Assembly: GCA_027489955.1 (NCBI GenBank)
Contig: JAIXYZ010000005.1
Span: forward strand, 1 to 64,000
From: Hyphomicrobiales bacterium
GTDB lineage: Bacteria > Pseudomonadota > Alphaproteobacteria > Rhizobiales > Beijerinckiaceae
Direction: 5' to 3'
Length of the DNA stretch: 64,000 nt
The notes beneath the pieces are model-generated. The model saw nothing but the letters and a program-made list of their open reading frames with translations. It ran no database searches and had not been told where the DNA came from. The translations under genes and the position numbers were made by a program. Of this stretch, positions 9,805-17,709 are shown one piece after another; positions within the stretch are counted from its first letter, which is position 1, and each line of letters opens with the position of its first letter.

Positions 9805-10095
9805 TCACAACAACGCGTCTGTCAGGTCATTCCACTCCGGATTACTCGCCTCGATCAGCTTGAGCTTCCACGCCCGGTTCCAGCCCTTGATCTGCTTCTC
9901 GCGGGCGATCGCCTCGTTGATGTCCGCGTGGGCCTCGGACCAGACGAGCCGCATCACGCCGTAGCGCTTCGTGAAGCCCGGCACCGCGCCGGTTTGATGT
10001 TCGTGCACGCGCCGCGGCAGATCGTTCGTCACACCGACATACAGCGTGCCGTTGCGGCGGCTGGCGAGCATGTAGACGAAATAGCGGCGCTCCAT
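9805..10095 (-). CDS. GIY-YIG nuclease superfamily protein
   Basis: Small single-domain protein of 96 residues. It shows the GIY-YIG fold as YFVYMLASRRNGTLYVGVT (the two Tyr/Val strands), then DLPRRVHEHQTG, the catalytic arginine region, and EAIAREKQIKGWNR with the conserved glutamate. Members of this YhbQ/UvrC-domain-like group are predicted DNA nucleases, but few have a proven role. It stands alone, convergent with lepA and bordered on both sides by GGGGATCCAG repeats, which is worth noting because such genes often lie in repeat-rich spots. No downstream partner is seen. Confidence 0.88.
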   Translation of the reverse strand: MERRYFVYMLASRRNGTLYVGVTNDLPRRVHEHQTGAVPGFTKRYGVMRLVWSEAHADINEAIAREKQIKGWNRAWKLKLIEASNPEWNDLTDALL

Positions 10096-10143
10096 AACGC
10101 CAAGCGTAACGGCCGTCGTGCCTTTGTCACTTCATCCTCGATT

Positions 10144-10265
10144 GTCATCCCCGGCCGGAGCGCCGAAGGCGCGGAGGGGAAGGGGATCCAGCAAGCGGTT
10201 GCCGCCGATCTCCATGCCAGGCCTCTTCTGGATCCCCTTCCCTCGCTTCGCTCGCCGGGGATGAC
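10144..10265. repeat. GGGGATCCAG palindromic repeat, full copy 3
   Basis: About 122 bases from GTCATCCCCGGCCGGAGCG to CTCGCCGGGGATGAC, with the same inner inverted arms as the other copies. Centre: CGGTTGCCGCCGATCTCCAT. It begins 48 bases upstream of the GIY-YIG start codon. Confidence 0.85.
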
Positions 10266-10326
10266 GCGGGAGGGTGCGGTGCGAGCGTGGCGGCTGTGCG
10301 GCCCCACGGGCGTCCCATCCTCCCTT

Positions 10327-10452
10327 GTCATCCCCGGCCGGAGCGCCGGCGGCGCGTAGGGGAAGGGGATCCAGGAATCGGTTGCCACCGCACTCCATGC
10401 CCGGCGTTTTCTGGATCCCCTTCCCGGCGCGTGCCGCGCCGCCGGGGATGAC
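10327..10452. repeat. GGGGATCCAG palindromic repeat, full copy 4
   Basis: About 126 bases, very similar to copy 3 in its left half and centre (CGGTTGCCACCGCACTCCAT). The right end reads GGCGCGTGCCGCGCCGCCGGGGATGAC-like instead of the CTCGCTTCGCTCG seen in the other copies, matching the left end of copy 1. It ends 31 bases before the promoter at 10483. Confidence 0.85.
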
Positions 10453-10482
10453 ACGGAAGGGTAAGCCGGCCCGCCATCCACC

Positions 10483-10509
10483 TTGACAAACCCACCAACA
10501 GAATATATT
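10483..10509 (+). promoter_or_regulatory. Strong sigma-70-like promoter with no gene behind it
   Basis: A perfect TTGACA (10483-10488) is followed by an AT-rich TATATT (10504-10509; spacing 15, or 16-17 if ATATTC or TATTCC is used). In a GC-rich genome this is a striking match. Downstream there is no open frame with a ribosome binding site, so the likely product is an RNA. Confidence 0.55.
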
Positions 10510-10511
10510 CC

Positions 10512-10900
10512 TAACTCCATCTCGTCCCCGAGGGGTGGCCGTCCGGAGGCATGCCTTGAGGCTGGGGCGGGACGGCGGCGCCTGCGGGCGGAGGTTGCGC
10601 TCCGCTCCCGGGAGGCCCGTGGGGACCCCGCCCGGAGGACACTACGATCCTCCCGCGAGGAGCTCGCTAGGTGGACGGGCCCGGCCCGGATCGTTTCGTC
10701 TCGTCCCGCGACAACCCGATGAGGGGACCTGGCGGGGCGGACGGCGGTCCTGATCGCCAGGTCTCGTCCCGCAAGCGCGGCCCCCGGCCCGAAATCGCCG
10801 CAGGCGGAGCGCCGGGAGGCGTGCGCGGGGACGTTTCTCCCGCGCGCCGTGTCCCGGCTGGACATGGATGGCGTTTCAACCCGCGCCTGCCGGCGCTCCG
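10512..10900 (+). ncRNA. Candidate structured non-coding RNA or unknown element
   Basis: Starts just after the promoter at 10483; the end is not defined. The nine-base word TCTCGTCCC occurs three times (10520, 10699, 10762). Stems are possible: GCCGTCC (10538-10544) with GGACGGC (10570-10576) enclosing the palindrome AGGCATGCCT; and GACCTGGCG (10726-10734) with CGCCAGGTC (10755-10763), nine perfect pairs. No frame has a start with a ribosome binding site. I have the impression that similar promoter-headed sequence occurs in other Hyphomicrobiales, but I cannot check that. Alternatives are a decayed gene or a remnant of a mobile element. Confidence 0.4.
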
Positions 10901-10975
10901 CCACCCCTCGACGGTTCATCCCCCGGCGCGCCAGCGCGGCCGGACGCGGACGTGTGTCTCTGCCAGTCGCCCGCG

Positions 10976-11017
10976 GTCACCTCCGGCCGGAGCGAAGCGG
11001 AGGGGAAGGGGATCCAG
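10976..11017. repeat. GGGGATCCAG repeat, left half only
   Basis: GTCACCTCCGGCCGGAGCG... to GGGAAGGGGATCCAG, then the sequence switches to the C-rich module at 11041. The right arm of the palindrome is missing here; a lone right half lies at 11269-11305, so one unit may have been split by the inserted modules. Confidence 0.7.
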
Positions 11018-11040
11018 GCAGCGTGGGCCATTGCACACCA

Positions 11041-11239
11041 CGCCCGGCGCCCCCTCACCCTGTCCCTCTCCCCCGAAGGGGGCGAGGGGACGGCCGCCAG
11101 AGCGCCCTTTTCCCCTCCCCCTTGCGGGGAGGGGCAGGGGTGGGGGTCAGTGGAGCAGGAGCGCGATGCCAGCCATTGCACTCCACGCCCGGCGCCCCCT
11201 CACCCTGTCCCTCTCCCCCTGAGGGGGCGAGGGGACGGC
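11041..11239. repeat. Duplicated 54-base C-rich module
   Basis: The module from CGCCCGGCGCCCCCTCACCC to GAGGGGACGGC occurs at 11041-11094 and again at 11186-11239, nearly identical. Each contains a CTCTCCCCC / GGGGGCGAG hairpin. Between them lies one copy of a second module (11112-11146). Confidence 0.75.
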
Positions 11240-11383
11240 AGGCACCGGGCTCCATGGCCGGCAATTACTAGATCCCCTTCCCTCGCTTCGCTCGCCGGGG
11301 ATGACCGGGGGGGGGATGGGCGAGGGGACGGCAGCCGCCGCGCCATTTCCCCTCCCCCTTGCGGGGAGGGGCCAGGGGTGGGG
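11112..11383. repeat. Duplicated hairpin module CCCCTCCCCC-TTGC-GGGGAGGGG
   Basis: Copies at 11112-11146 and 11349-11383 read CCCCTCCCCCTTGCGGGGAG and continue GGGC(C)AGGGGTGGGG. Each makes a strong hairpin with a TTGC loop. Related hairpins occur at about 65-85, 3003-3035 and 3105-3140, so this is another dispersed family. Confidence 0.7.
11269..11305. repeat. GGGGATCCAG repeat, right half only
   Basis: TAGATCCCCTTCCCTCGCTT to CTCGCCGGGGATGAC. It matches the right arm of the full copies and pairs in principle with the lone left half at 10976-11017. Confidence 0.7.
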
Positions 11384-11456
11384 TCGGTGCCGGAGGAAAT
11401 CCAACGCCGGCCGCGCCCCACGCCCGGCGCACGTCACGAACGGAAAGGAACCAGCG

Positions 11457-11873
11457 ATGGCGCAATCGGACGGAGAGGGCGGCGATCGGTTCGGCGTGGC
11501 GGACGGGCCGGCCGGCTGGCAGCGGGACCGGGCGCAGGCGGCGGAGGCGGTGCGGCGGCGGGCGCTCGATCCCGCCTCCCGCGGCGTGCCCGCCCCGCCC
11601 GGCACGATGCTGGACACCGAGCCCGGCTCGCCCGGCATGCGCAAGCTCGCCCGGGCGCTGGGCGTCTACCGCATCTGCCGGCCGCGCTGCCGCCGCGCGC
11701 GCCATTGCCCGGCCGTGGACCCCGCCCTGTGCGTGCGCCGCTGGTTCGACGTCCATCCGCCCGGCCTGCGCCAGGCGGTGATGGGCATGATCGCCGAGGC
11801 GGTGCGGCAGGGCGGTGCGCGGGAGGCGCGGCACGCGGGACGCCGGACGCGTCCGGGGCAGGGCGGGTGTTGA
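11457..11873 (+). CDS. Hypothetical protein with a cysteine cluster
   Basis: Predicted 138-residue soluble protein with no family I recognise. Its N-terminal half is acidic and low in hydrophobic residues. A basic patch with clustered cysteines, YRICRPRCRRARHC followed by a fourth Cys in PALCVRRWFD, could bind a metal or nucleic acid. The C-terminus is basic. ATG 11457 has GGAAAGGA 8 bases before it. It is separated from the repeats by about 70 bases and convergent with the TetR gene. A real gene is likely from the start signal and Cys pattern, but there is no homology evidence. Confidence 0.55.
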   Translation: MAQSDGEGGDRFGVADGPAGWQRDRAQAAEAVRRRALDPASRGVPAPPGTMLDTEPGSPGMRKLARALGVYRICRPRCRRARHCPAVDPALCVRRWFDVHPPGLRQAVMGMIAEAVRQGGAREARHAGRRTRPGQGGC

Positions 11874-11947
11874 CCCTGCCGGGGAGGCGGCGACGGCAAG
11901 GGAAGTTCCCGGTTCGGGCCCGGCCGGCGCCGGCGCCCGGCAAGTCC

Positions 11948-12577
11948 CTATTTCTGGACGCCGGTGACGATGGCGAGCACGCCCGCGCGCAGCAATTCGC
12001 GCTTGTCCGGCAGGCCCGGCCCCTTGGGCAGGTGCCCGGCGGCGTCGAGGGTCGCGAGCCCGTGGGACAGGGCCCAGACCTCCAACGCCACGAAGCGCGG
12101 ATCCACCCGGAAGCCGCCGGGAAAGGCGGTGGCGAGGGCATCGACGAGAAGCCGCATGGCCGGGGGCATGCCCACCTCCCCGGCGCCGGACGGCCCGCGC
12201 GGGGTAGCCTCGTCCAGCGTTCGCGGGGCGAACATCGCGCCGTAATAGCCGGGCTCCTTCTCGGCGAAGTCGAGATAGGCCTCGCCCATCCGGGTGAAGC
12301 GCTCCAGCGCGGTGCCGCCGCCCGCCACCGCCGCCGCCAGGCGCTTGCCGAGGTCGTCGAACCCGCGGGAGGCGATGGCCTCGACGAGTTCGCCCCGGCC
12401 GCTGAAATGGCGGTAGAGCGCGGCGGGCGTCACGCCGACGATCTTGGCGGCGTCCGCCAGCGTGAAGCCGCCGATGCCGCGGGTGGCGATGAAGCGCTGC
12501 GCGGCCTGCACCAAGGCCTCCTTGAGGTTGCCGTGGTGATAGCCTTTGCGTTCGGTGTCGGGCCGGAAGGGGCGCAT
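11948..12577 (-). CDS. TetR/AcrR family transcriptional regulator
   Basis: DNA-binding regulator of 209 residues. The N-terminal helix-turn-helix is clear: GYHHGNLKEALVQAA, then FTLADAAKIVGVTPAALYRH (about residues 34-53), followed by a TetR ligand-binding C-terminal domain with the FAEKEPGYYGAMF motif. The start at 12577 is preferred to further upstream codons because of a GAGGTGG ribosome binding site and because it places the HTH at its usual distance from the N-terminus. It is divergent from hemW with 116 bases between; whether it controls hemW or a distant gene is unknown. Confidence 0.9.
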   Translation of the reverse strand: MRPFRPDTERKGYHHGNLKEALVQAAQRFIATRGIGGFTLADAAKIVGVTPAALYRHFSGRGELVEAIASRGFDDLGKRLAAAVAGGGTALERFTRMGEAYLDFAEKEPGYYGAMFAPRTLDEATPRGPSGAGEVGMPPAMRLLVDALATAFPGGFRVDPRFVALEVWALSHGLATLDAAGHLPKGPGLPDKRELLRAGVLAIVTGVQK

Positions 12578-12693
12578 GGGGACCACCTCTAACCCGATGC
12601 GCCGTTTGCGCAAACCGGATCGGCCCTGTGAACGGCGCATGGGCGCCGGGCGGGGCGCGTGACGGCGGGCGCCGAACCTGTCAGAAGAGCGCC

Positions 12694-13869
12694 ATGACGA
12701 GGATTTCCGTGCCCGAATCGCAGGGCGGAGCCGGCTTCGGCGTCTACGTGCACTGGCCGTTCTGCGCGTCGAAGTGCCCGTACTGCGATTTCAACAGCCA
12801 TGTCCGGCAGGCGCCGGTGGACGAGGCGCGCTTCGTCGCGGCCTTCCGCCGGGAACTGGCGCACATGGCGGCCTTGTCCGGCCCGCGCGAGGTCGGCTCG
12901 GTCTTCTTCGGCGGCGGCACGCCCTCGCTGATGCGGCCGGAGACGGTCGGCGCGATCCTGGATGCGATCGCCGGCCTGTGGACGATGGCCCCTGGTGCCG
13001 AGGTGACTCTGGAGGCCAATCCCACCAGCGTCGAGGCGGGGCGCTTCCGGGGCTATCGCGCCGCCGGCGTCAACCGCGTGTCGCTGGGCGTCCAGGCGCT
13101 GAACGACGCGGACCTGCGGCGGCTGGGCCGGCTCCATTCCGCCGCCGAGGCGCTGGAGGCGGTGGCCATCGCCCGCTCGATCTTCGAGCGGTTCTCGTTC
13201 GACCTGATCTATGCCCGCCCGCACCAGACGCATGCGGACTGGGCGGCGGAGCTGGAGACGGCGATCGGCCACGCGGTGGAGCACCTCTCGCTCTACCAGC
13301 TGACGATCGAGCCGGGCACCTGGTTCGAGCGGCTCTGTGCCGCCGGCAAGCTCACGATCCCCGAGCCGGACGCGGCGCGGGCGCTCTACGACACGACACA
13401 GGAGGTCTGCGCCCGTCACGGCCTGCCCGCCTACGAGGTGTCGAACCACGCAAGGCCCGGCGCCGAGAGCCGGCACAACCTCGTCTACTGGCGCTACGGC
13501 GATTATGCCGGCGTCGGGCCGGGCGCCCATTCCCGCCTGACGTCGGGGGCCAAGCGCCTCGGCCTGTCCACCGAGCGGGTGCCCGAGGACTGGCTGCGCC
13601 GGGTCGAGGCGGGCGGCCACGGGGTCGTGGACGAGGAGGCGATCCTGCCGGAGATGCAGGCGGACGAGTTCCTCGTCATGGGCCTGCGGCTCACCGAGGG
13701 CATCGATCCGGCGCGCTACGCCGCCATCGCCGGCCGGCCGCTCGATCCCGCCCGGATCGGCGACCTGGTGCAGCACGGCATGGTGGAGACCCTGGCGGAC
13801 GGGCGCATCCGCGTGACGCCGGGCGGCTTCCCGGTTCTCGACGCGGTGGTGGCCGATCTCGCCGCCTGA
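12694..13869 (+). CDS. hemW: Radical SAM heme chaperone HemW
   Basis: Heme chaperone of the radical SAM superfamily, formerly mistaken for coproporphyrinogen III oxidase HemN. The iron-sulphur motif is CASKCPYCDF (CxxxCxxC) near residue 24; the extra cysteine of true HemN (CxxxCxxCxC) is absent, which supports HemW. FFGGGTPSL, LEANPTS and NRVSLGVQ follow, and the HemN C-terminal domain ends the 391-residue protein. It lies 78 bases before glnD, same strand. In relatives it is often next to rph-rdgB; here that link is broken by about 10 kb. Confidence 0.95.
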   Translation: MTRISVPESQGGAGFGVYVHWPFCASKCPYCDFNSHVRQAPVDEARFVAAFRRELAHMAALSGPREVGSVFFGGGTPSLMRPETVGAILDAIAGLWTMAPGAEVTLEANPTSVEAGRFRGYRAAGVNRVSLGVQALNDADLRRLGRLHSAAEALEAVAIARSIFERFSFDLIYARPHQTHADWAAELETAIGHAVEHLSLYQLTIEPGTWFERLCAAGKLTIPEPDAARALYDTTQEVCARHGLPAYEVSNHARPGAESRHNLVYWRYGDYAGVGPGAHSRLTSGAKRLGLSTERVPEDWLRRVEAGGHGVVDEEAILPEMQADEFLVMGLRLTEGIDPARYAAIAGRPLDPARIGDLVQHGMVETLADGRIRVTPGGFPVLDAVVADLAA

Positions 13870-13947
13870 GGCACGCGCTTCGTGAATCGCGGCGATGTGC
13901 TAGAGCGGGCGGGATCATCCGGCTCGCCTGAAGGCCCCGCGCCCGCC

Positions 13948-16680
13948 ATGTCCGTCAAAGCGCTTCCCGCCGCCACCCGCCTGAAGGCCGAGATGGCGGC
14001 CCTCCACGCCGATCCGCCGGACCGGGACGAGGTGCGGTCCCGGCTCCTCCAGGCCACCCGCCGGGCCCTGGACGAAGGCCACGCCGAGGCGCGGGACCTC
14101 CTGGTCTCGGAGAATGACGGCCATGCCTGCGTCATCCGCCTCTGCGGCCTGATGGACTGCGTCGTCACCGCGATCCACGGCGTCGCGACGCGGCTGATCC
14201 ACCCGGTGGACAATCCCACCTCGAACGAGCGCATCGCCGTCGTCGCCACCGGCGGCTATGGCCGGGGCACCCTGGCGCCCGGCTCCGACGTCGATCTCCT
14301 GTTCCTGTTCCCGTACAAGCAGAACCCGTGGAGCGAGAGCGTCGTCGAGACGATCCTCTACGTCCTGTGGGACCTGAAGCTGAAGGTCGGCCACGCCTCG
14401 CGCTCTGTGGACGAATGCCTGCGCGAGGCCCGCGCCGACATGACGATCCGCACGGCCCTGCTGGAATCCCGGTTCATCACCGGGGAGCGGCCCCTCTTCG
14501 ACGATCTCGTCCTGCGCTTCGACCGGGACCTGATGCAGGGCACCGCCGCCGAGTTCGTGGAGGCCAAGCTTGCCGAACGCGAGACGCGCGTGTCCAGGGC
14601 TGGCAGCTCGCGATACCTGGTGGAGCCCAACGTCAAGGACGGCAAGGGCGGGCTGCGGGACCTGAACACGCTGTTCTGGATCGCCAAGTACGTCTACCGC
14701 GTCCACGATCCGCGGGAGCTCGTGAAATCCGGCCTGTTCAGCGAGGCGGAGCTCAAGCTGTTCAACCGCTGCGAGGAGTTCCTGTGGCGGGTGCGCTGCC
14801 ACATCCACTTCATCACCGGCCGCCCCGAGGAGCGGCTGACCTTCGACCTCCAGAGGCAGATCGCGGGCCTCGTCGGCTATCAGGCCCATGGCGGCCTGTC
14901 GGCGGTCGAGCGGTTCATGAAGCGCTACTTCCTGAACGCGAAGGACGTGGGCGACCTGACGGCCATCGTCTGCGCCGCGCTCGAAGCCCGCCAGCAGAAG
15001 CATCGTCCGGTCCTCGACAGGGTGATGGGCACGTTCCGCCGCAAGCGGCGCTTGACGAGCCATGCGGGCTTCCGCATCGATGCCGAGCGCATCACCATCG
15101 CCGATGACGGCGTCTTCGAGGCGGACCCCGTCAACCTCCTGCGGCTGTTCTGGCTGGCAGATCGTCAGAACCTGGCGATCCATCCGGATGCGACACGGCT
15201 CGCGACCCGCTCGCTCAAGCTGATCAGCCGCACCTTGCGTGACGATCCAGAGGCCAACGCGCTCTTCCTCGACATCCTGACGTCGAAGAACGCACCGGAG
15301 ACCGTGCTGCGGCGGATGAACGAGGCAGGCGTGCTGGGGCGCTTCGTGCCGGAATTCGGCCGCGTCGTCGCGATGATGCAGTTCAACATGTACCACCACT
15401 ACACGGTGGACGAGCATCTGCTGCGGTCCATCGGCGTGCTGGCCGAGATCGACGGCGGCAGGGTCGAGGCCGAGCACCCGCTGGCCAACAAGATCTTCCC
15501 GACGATCCGCAACCGGCGCGCGCTGTATGTCGCCCTGTTCCTCCACGACATCGCGAAGGGCCGGCCGGAGGACCATTCGATCGCCGGTGCTGCCGTCGCG
15601 CGCAAGCTCTGCCCGCGGCTTGGCCTGACGCCGGCCGAGACCGACACGGTGGCCTGGTTGGTCGAGCACCATCTCGACATGTCCACCATCGCTCAGAGTC
15701 GCGACCTGTCCGACCCGAAGACCATCGAGAGCTTCGCGGAAATCGTCCAGTCGCTGGAGCGCCTGAAGCTGCTCCTCGTCCTGACCGTCTGCGACATCAA
15801 GGCAGTCGGGCCCGGCGTTTGGAACGGGTGGAAGGGCGAACTCCTGCGCACGCTCTACTATGAGACCGAGATCGTTCTGGCCGGCGGTCATTCCGGGATC
15901 GAGCGCAAGGTGCGGGTCGCCAATGCTCAGTCCGCCCTGCGCGAGACGCTGCCCGGGTGGGACGATACCCGCTTCGAGGCCTATGCCTCGCGGCACTATC
16001 CCGCCTACTGGCTCAAGGTCGATCTCGCCCGCAAGGAACGCCATGCCACGCTGATCGACGAGGCGGAGGCCTCAGGCGAGACCATGGCGACGCGCGTCGA
16101 CACCGACAATTTCCGGGGCGTCACCGAAATCACGGTCGTCGCGCCGGACCATCCGCGGCTCCTGGCCATCCTCACCGGCGCCTGCGCGGCCGCAGGCGGC
16201 AACATCGTCGACGCCTTCGTTTTCACGACCGCCGACGGGCTGGCGCTGGATACCCTGTTCCTGTCCCGCGCCTTCGACCGGGACGAGGACGAGTTGCGCC
16301 GCGGTGAGCGCATTGCGCGCGCGGTCAAGCAGGCGTTGAAAGGCGAGGTCCGCATCGCCGATCTGGTGGAGGCGCGAAAGCCGGCCGCGCGGTCCGGGCG
16401 GGCCGAAGCCTTCACGCTGGCGCCGGACGTCACCATCGACAACTCGCTCTCGGGCCGTCACACCGTGATCGAGGTCTCAGGGTTGGATCGTCCCGGCCTC
16501 CTGTACGAGCTCACGACCGCGCTCGGAAAGCTCAACCTGAACATCGCGTCAGCCCATATCGCGACGTTCGGGGAGAAGGCGGTTGACGTGTTCTATGTGA
16601 CCGACCTGACGGGCGCGAAGATCGCGTCCGTCCAGCGCCACAATGCCATCCGCAAGACGCTCCTCGAGGTCTTTGACTGA
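13948..16680 (+). CDS. glnD: PII uridylyltransferase / uridylyl-removing enzyme GlnD
   Basis: Senses glutamine and adds or removes UMP on PII proteins (GlnB, GlnK), so setting nitrogen assimilation. The 910-residue protein has a nucleotidyltransferase domain with GGYGRGTLAPGSDVDLLF (about residues 97-114), an HD domain with LHDIAKGRPEDHS that removes UMP, and two ACT domains at the C-terminus (VVAPDHPRLLAILTG and EVSGLDRPGLLYELT) that bind glutamine. ATG 13948 gives MSVKALPAATRL; the frame extends 22 codons upstream without a better start. RpoN and PtsN, other nitrogen-control parts, are also in this window. Confidence 0.97.
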   Translation: MSVKALPAATRLKAEMAALHADPPDRDEVRSRLLQATRRALDEGHAEARDLLVSENDGHACVIRLCGLMDCVVTAIHGVATRLIHPVDNPTSNERIAVVATGGYGRGTLAPGSDVDLLFLFPYKQNPWSESVVETILYVLWDLKLKVGHASRSVDECLREARADMTIRTALLESRFITGERPLFDDLVLRFDRDLMQGTAAEFVEAKLAERETRVSRAGSSRYLVEPNVKDGKGGLRDLNTLFWIAKYVYRVHDPRELVKSGLFSEAELKLFNRCEEFLWRVRCHIHFITGRPEERLTFDLQRQIAGLVGYQAHGGLSAVERFMKRYFLNAKDVGDLTAIVCAALEARQQKHRPVLDRVMGTFRRKRRLTSHAGFRIDAERITIADDGVFEADPVNLLRLFWLADRQNLAIHPDATRLATRSLKLISRTLRDDPEANALFLDILTSKNAPETVLRRMNEAGVLGRFVPEFGRVVAMMQFNMYHHYTVDEHLLRSIGVLAEIDGGRVEAEHPLANKIFPTIRNRRALYVALFLHDIAKGRPEDHSIAGAAVARKLCPRLGLTPAETDTVAWLVEHHLDMSTIAQSRDLSDPKTIESFAEIVQSLERLKLLLVLTVCDIKAVGPGVWNGWKGELLRTLYYETEIVLAGGHSGIERKVRVANAQSALRETLPGWDDTRFEAYASRHYPAYWLKVDLARKERHATLIDEAEASGETMATRVDTDNFRGVTEITVVAPDHPRLLAILTGACAAAGGNIVDAFVFTTADGLALDTLFLSRAFDRDEDELRRGERIARAVKQALKGEVRIADLVEARKPAARSGRAEAFTLAPDVTIDNSLSGRHTVIEVSGLDRPGLLYELTTALGKLNLNIASAHIATFGEKAVDVFYVTDLTGAKIASVQRHNAIRKTLLEVFD

Positions 16681-16688
16681 GGCGGCGC

Positions 16689-16720
16689 AGAAAAATGGGC
16701 CGGAGCTTGCGCCCCGGCCC
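16689..16720 (-). terminator. Intrinsic terminator for the OmpW-like gene
   Basis: On the minus strand GGGCCGG, a short GC loop and CCGGCCC are followed by ATTTTT (complement of 16690-16696). It lies between convergent glnD and the porin gene and faces the porin. Confidence 0.65.
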
Positions 16721-16754
16721 TCTGGCCGCATCCCGCAGGGGATGATCCGCCGGC

Positions 16755-17432
16755 TCAGAACTTGTAGGCGACGCCGAACCCGAACAGCCACGGGTCGATC
16801 TTGACCTTGCCGGTCACCAGCCCGTTGTTCACGTTCACCTTCGGCTCGAGGAAGAGCTTCTTGACGTCCAAGTTGATGCCCCAGTGGCGGTCCAGCATGA
16901 TGTCCATGCCGGCCTGCAGGGCGAAGCCGAACTGGTCCTGGAGATCGAAGGAGGTGAAGCCTCCCTTCCATTTCTCGTTGAAGAACACCGTGTAGTTGAT
17001 GCCCGCACCGACATACGGCTTGAACGTGCCAAGCTCGGTGAAATGGTACTGGAGCGTCAGGGTCGGCGGCAGGAGCCAGGCCTCGCCGATATCCACGCCG
17101 GCCAGCGTACCGGCGCCCTTCACCTTGTGGGGCGTGACGCCCAGGATCAGCTCGGCCGCGATGTTCTTGGTGAAGAAGTAGGTGATATCGAGTTCCGGCA
17201 CCACGGAGGTCGAGATCGATACGTCCGCACCCGGCGCGCGAACGCCGCCGATGTCGAGTTTCGCGCTCTCCTGAGGATGCACCACGAGCACCCGGCCTCG
17301 GATCATCCAGGGGCTGAAGGACTCGAACGCCTCGACGGGGATGGCCTTGCGCTGAGGGATGTCGGCGGCCATGGCGGGAACGGCCGCGAGTGCGGCCAGC
17401 CCGGCGGCAAGCACCGTCTTGGTGAACATCAT
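16755..17432 (-). CDS. OmpW family outer membrane protein
   Basis: Eight-stranded outer-membrane beta-barrel protein of 225 residues. A Sec signal peptide is clear (MMFTKTVLAAGLAALAAVPAMAA, about residues 1-23). The mature part shows alternating strands, the family's PELDITYFFTKNIAAELI and YVGAGINYTVFF segments, and ends in aromatic F (GFGVAYKF), the outer-membrane insertion signal. OmpW proteins allow passage of small hydrophobic molecules. Two adjacent ATG codons (17432, 17429) can serve as start. A terminator follows. It is divergent from grpE across 277 bases, transcribed alone. Confidence 0.92.
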   Translation of the reverse strand: MMFTKTVLAAGLAALAAVPAMAADIPQRKAIPVEAFESFSPWMIRGRVLVVHPQESAKLDIGGVRAPGADVSISTSVVPELDITYFFTKNIAAELILGVTPHKVKGAGTLAGVDIGEAWLLPPTLTLQYHFTELGTFKPYVGAGINYTVFFNEKWKGGFTSFDLQDQFGFALQAGMDIMLDRHWGINLDVKKLFLEPKVNVNNGLVTGKVKIDPWLFGFGVAYKF

Positions 17433-17615
17433 GTCTTCGGTCTCCAGCCCGGGGCATCTTTCGCATCCCACACGGAATTCCTCTTGAAGCGGCCGGGCTG
17501 AGCCGGACTTGATCGGGGTCAAATCCGTTGCTGCCCGAGGTGCGCTGTGCCCCGGCCTGTCGCTTCGCAGCCACACCCTGCTGGCTGGCCAGCAACCTGA
17601 CAGGGCGCGGCAAAG

Positions 17616-17643
17616 CTTGATTTTCCGGCCCCGAGCCCTGATA
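17616..17643 (+). promoter_or_regulatory. Possible heat-shock (sigma-32) promoter upstream of grpE
   Basis: CTTGAT (17616-17621) and CTGATAT (17638-17644) are 16 bases apart and 66 bases before grpE. The first box matches the alphaproteobacterial sigma-32 -35 element CTTGA; the second is a weak -10. This is a pattern match only. Confidence 0.3.
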
Positions 17644-17709
17644 TCCGGCAGGCCGACCCCCGGGGCGGATCGCATTATCCGTCCCGCCGCAAAACCATGG
17701 TCGAGGAAC

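Larger units (their letters stand above)
10096..11456. other. Repeat-rich, apparently non-coding 1.36-kb region
   Basis: The longest stretch without a credible gene. It contains two full and two half GGGGATCCAG repeats, duplicated C-rich modules (11041-11094/11186-11239 and 11112-11146/11349-11383), and in the middle a promoter-headed element (10483-10900) unlike its surroundings. Frames on both strands are open because of the high GC content but have no ribosome binding sites, run through repeats in several registers and show no recognisable protein family. I therefore read it as non-coding. Confidence 0.6.

Noticed and set aside
10096-11456. A CRISPR array in the repeat region
   Set aside because: Repeats are long, palindromic, unevenly spaced and have related centres; there are no equal-length repeats with unique spacers and no cas genes.
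10868-12592. A 574-codon open frame on the plus strand
   Set aside because: It starts in the non-coding element, crosses several repeats and then runs antisense to the TetR gene. No plausible single protein.
12694-13869. Coproporphyrinogen III oxidase HemN
   Set aside because: The cluster motif is CxxxCxxC without the extra Cys of HemN, so HemW is the better name.
13915-16044. A 709-codon open frame on the minus strand
   Set aside because: Antisense to glnD, no ribosome binding site, no recognisable domain; a shadow of a real gene.
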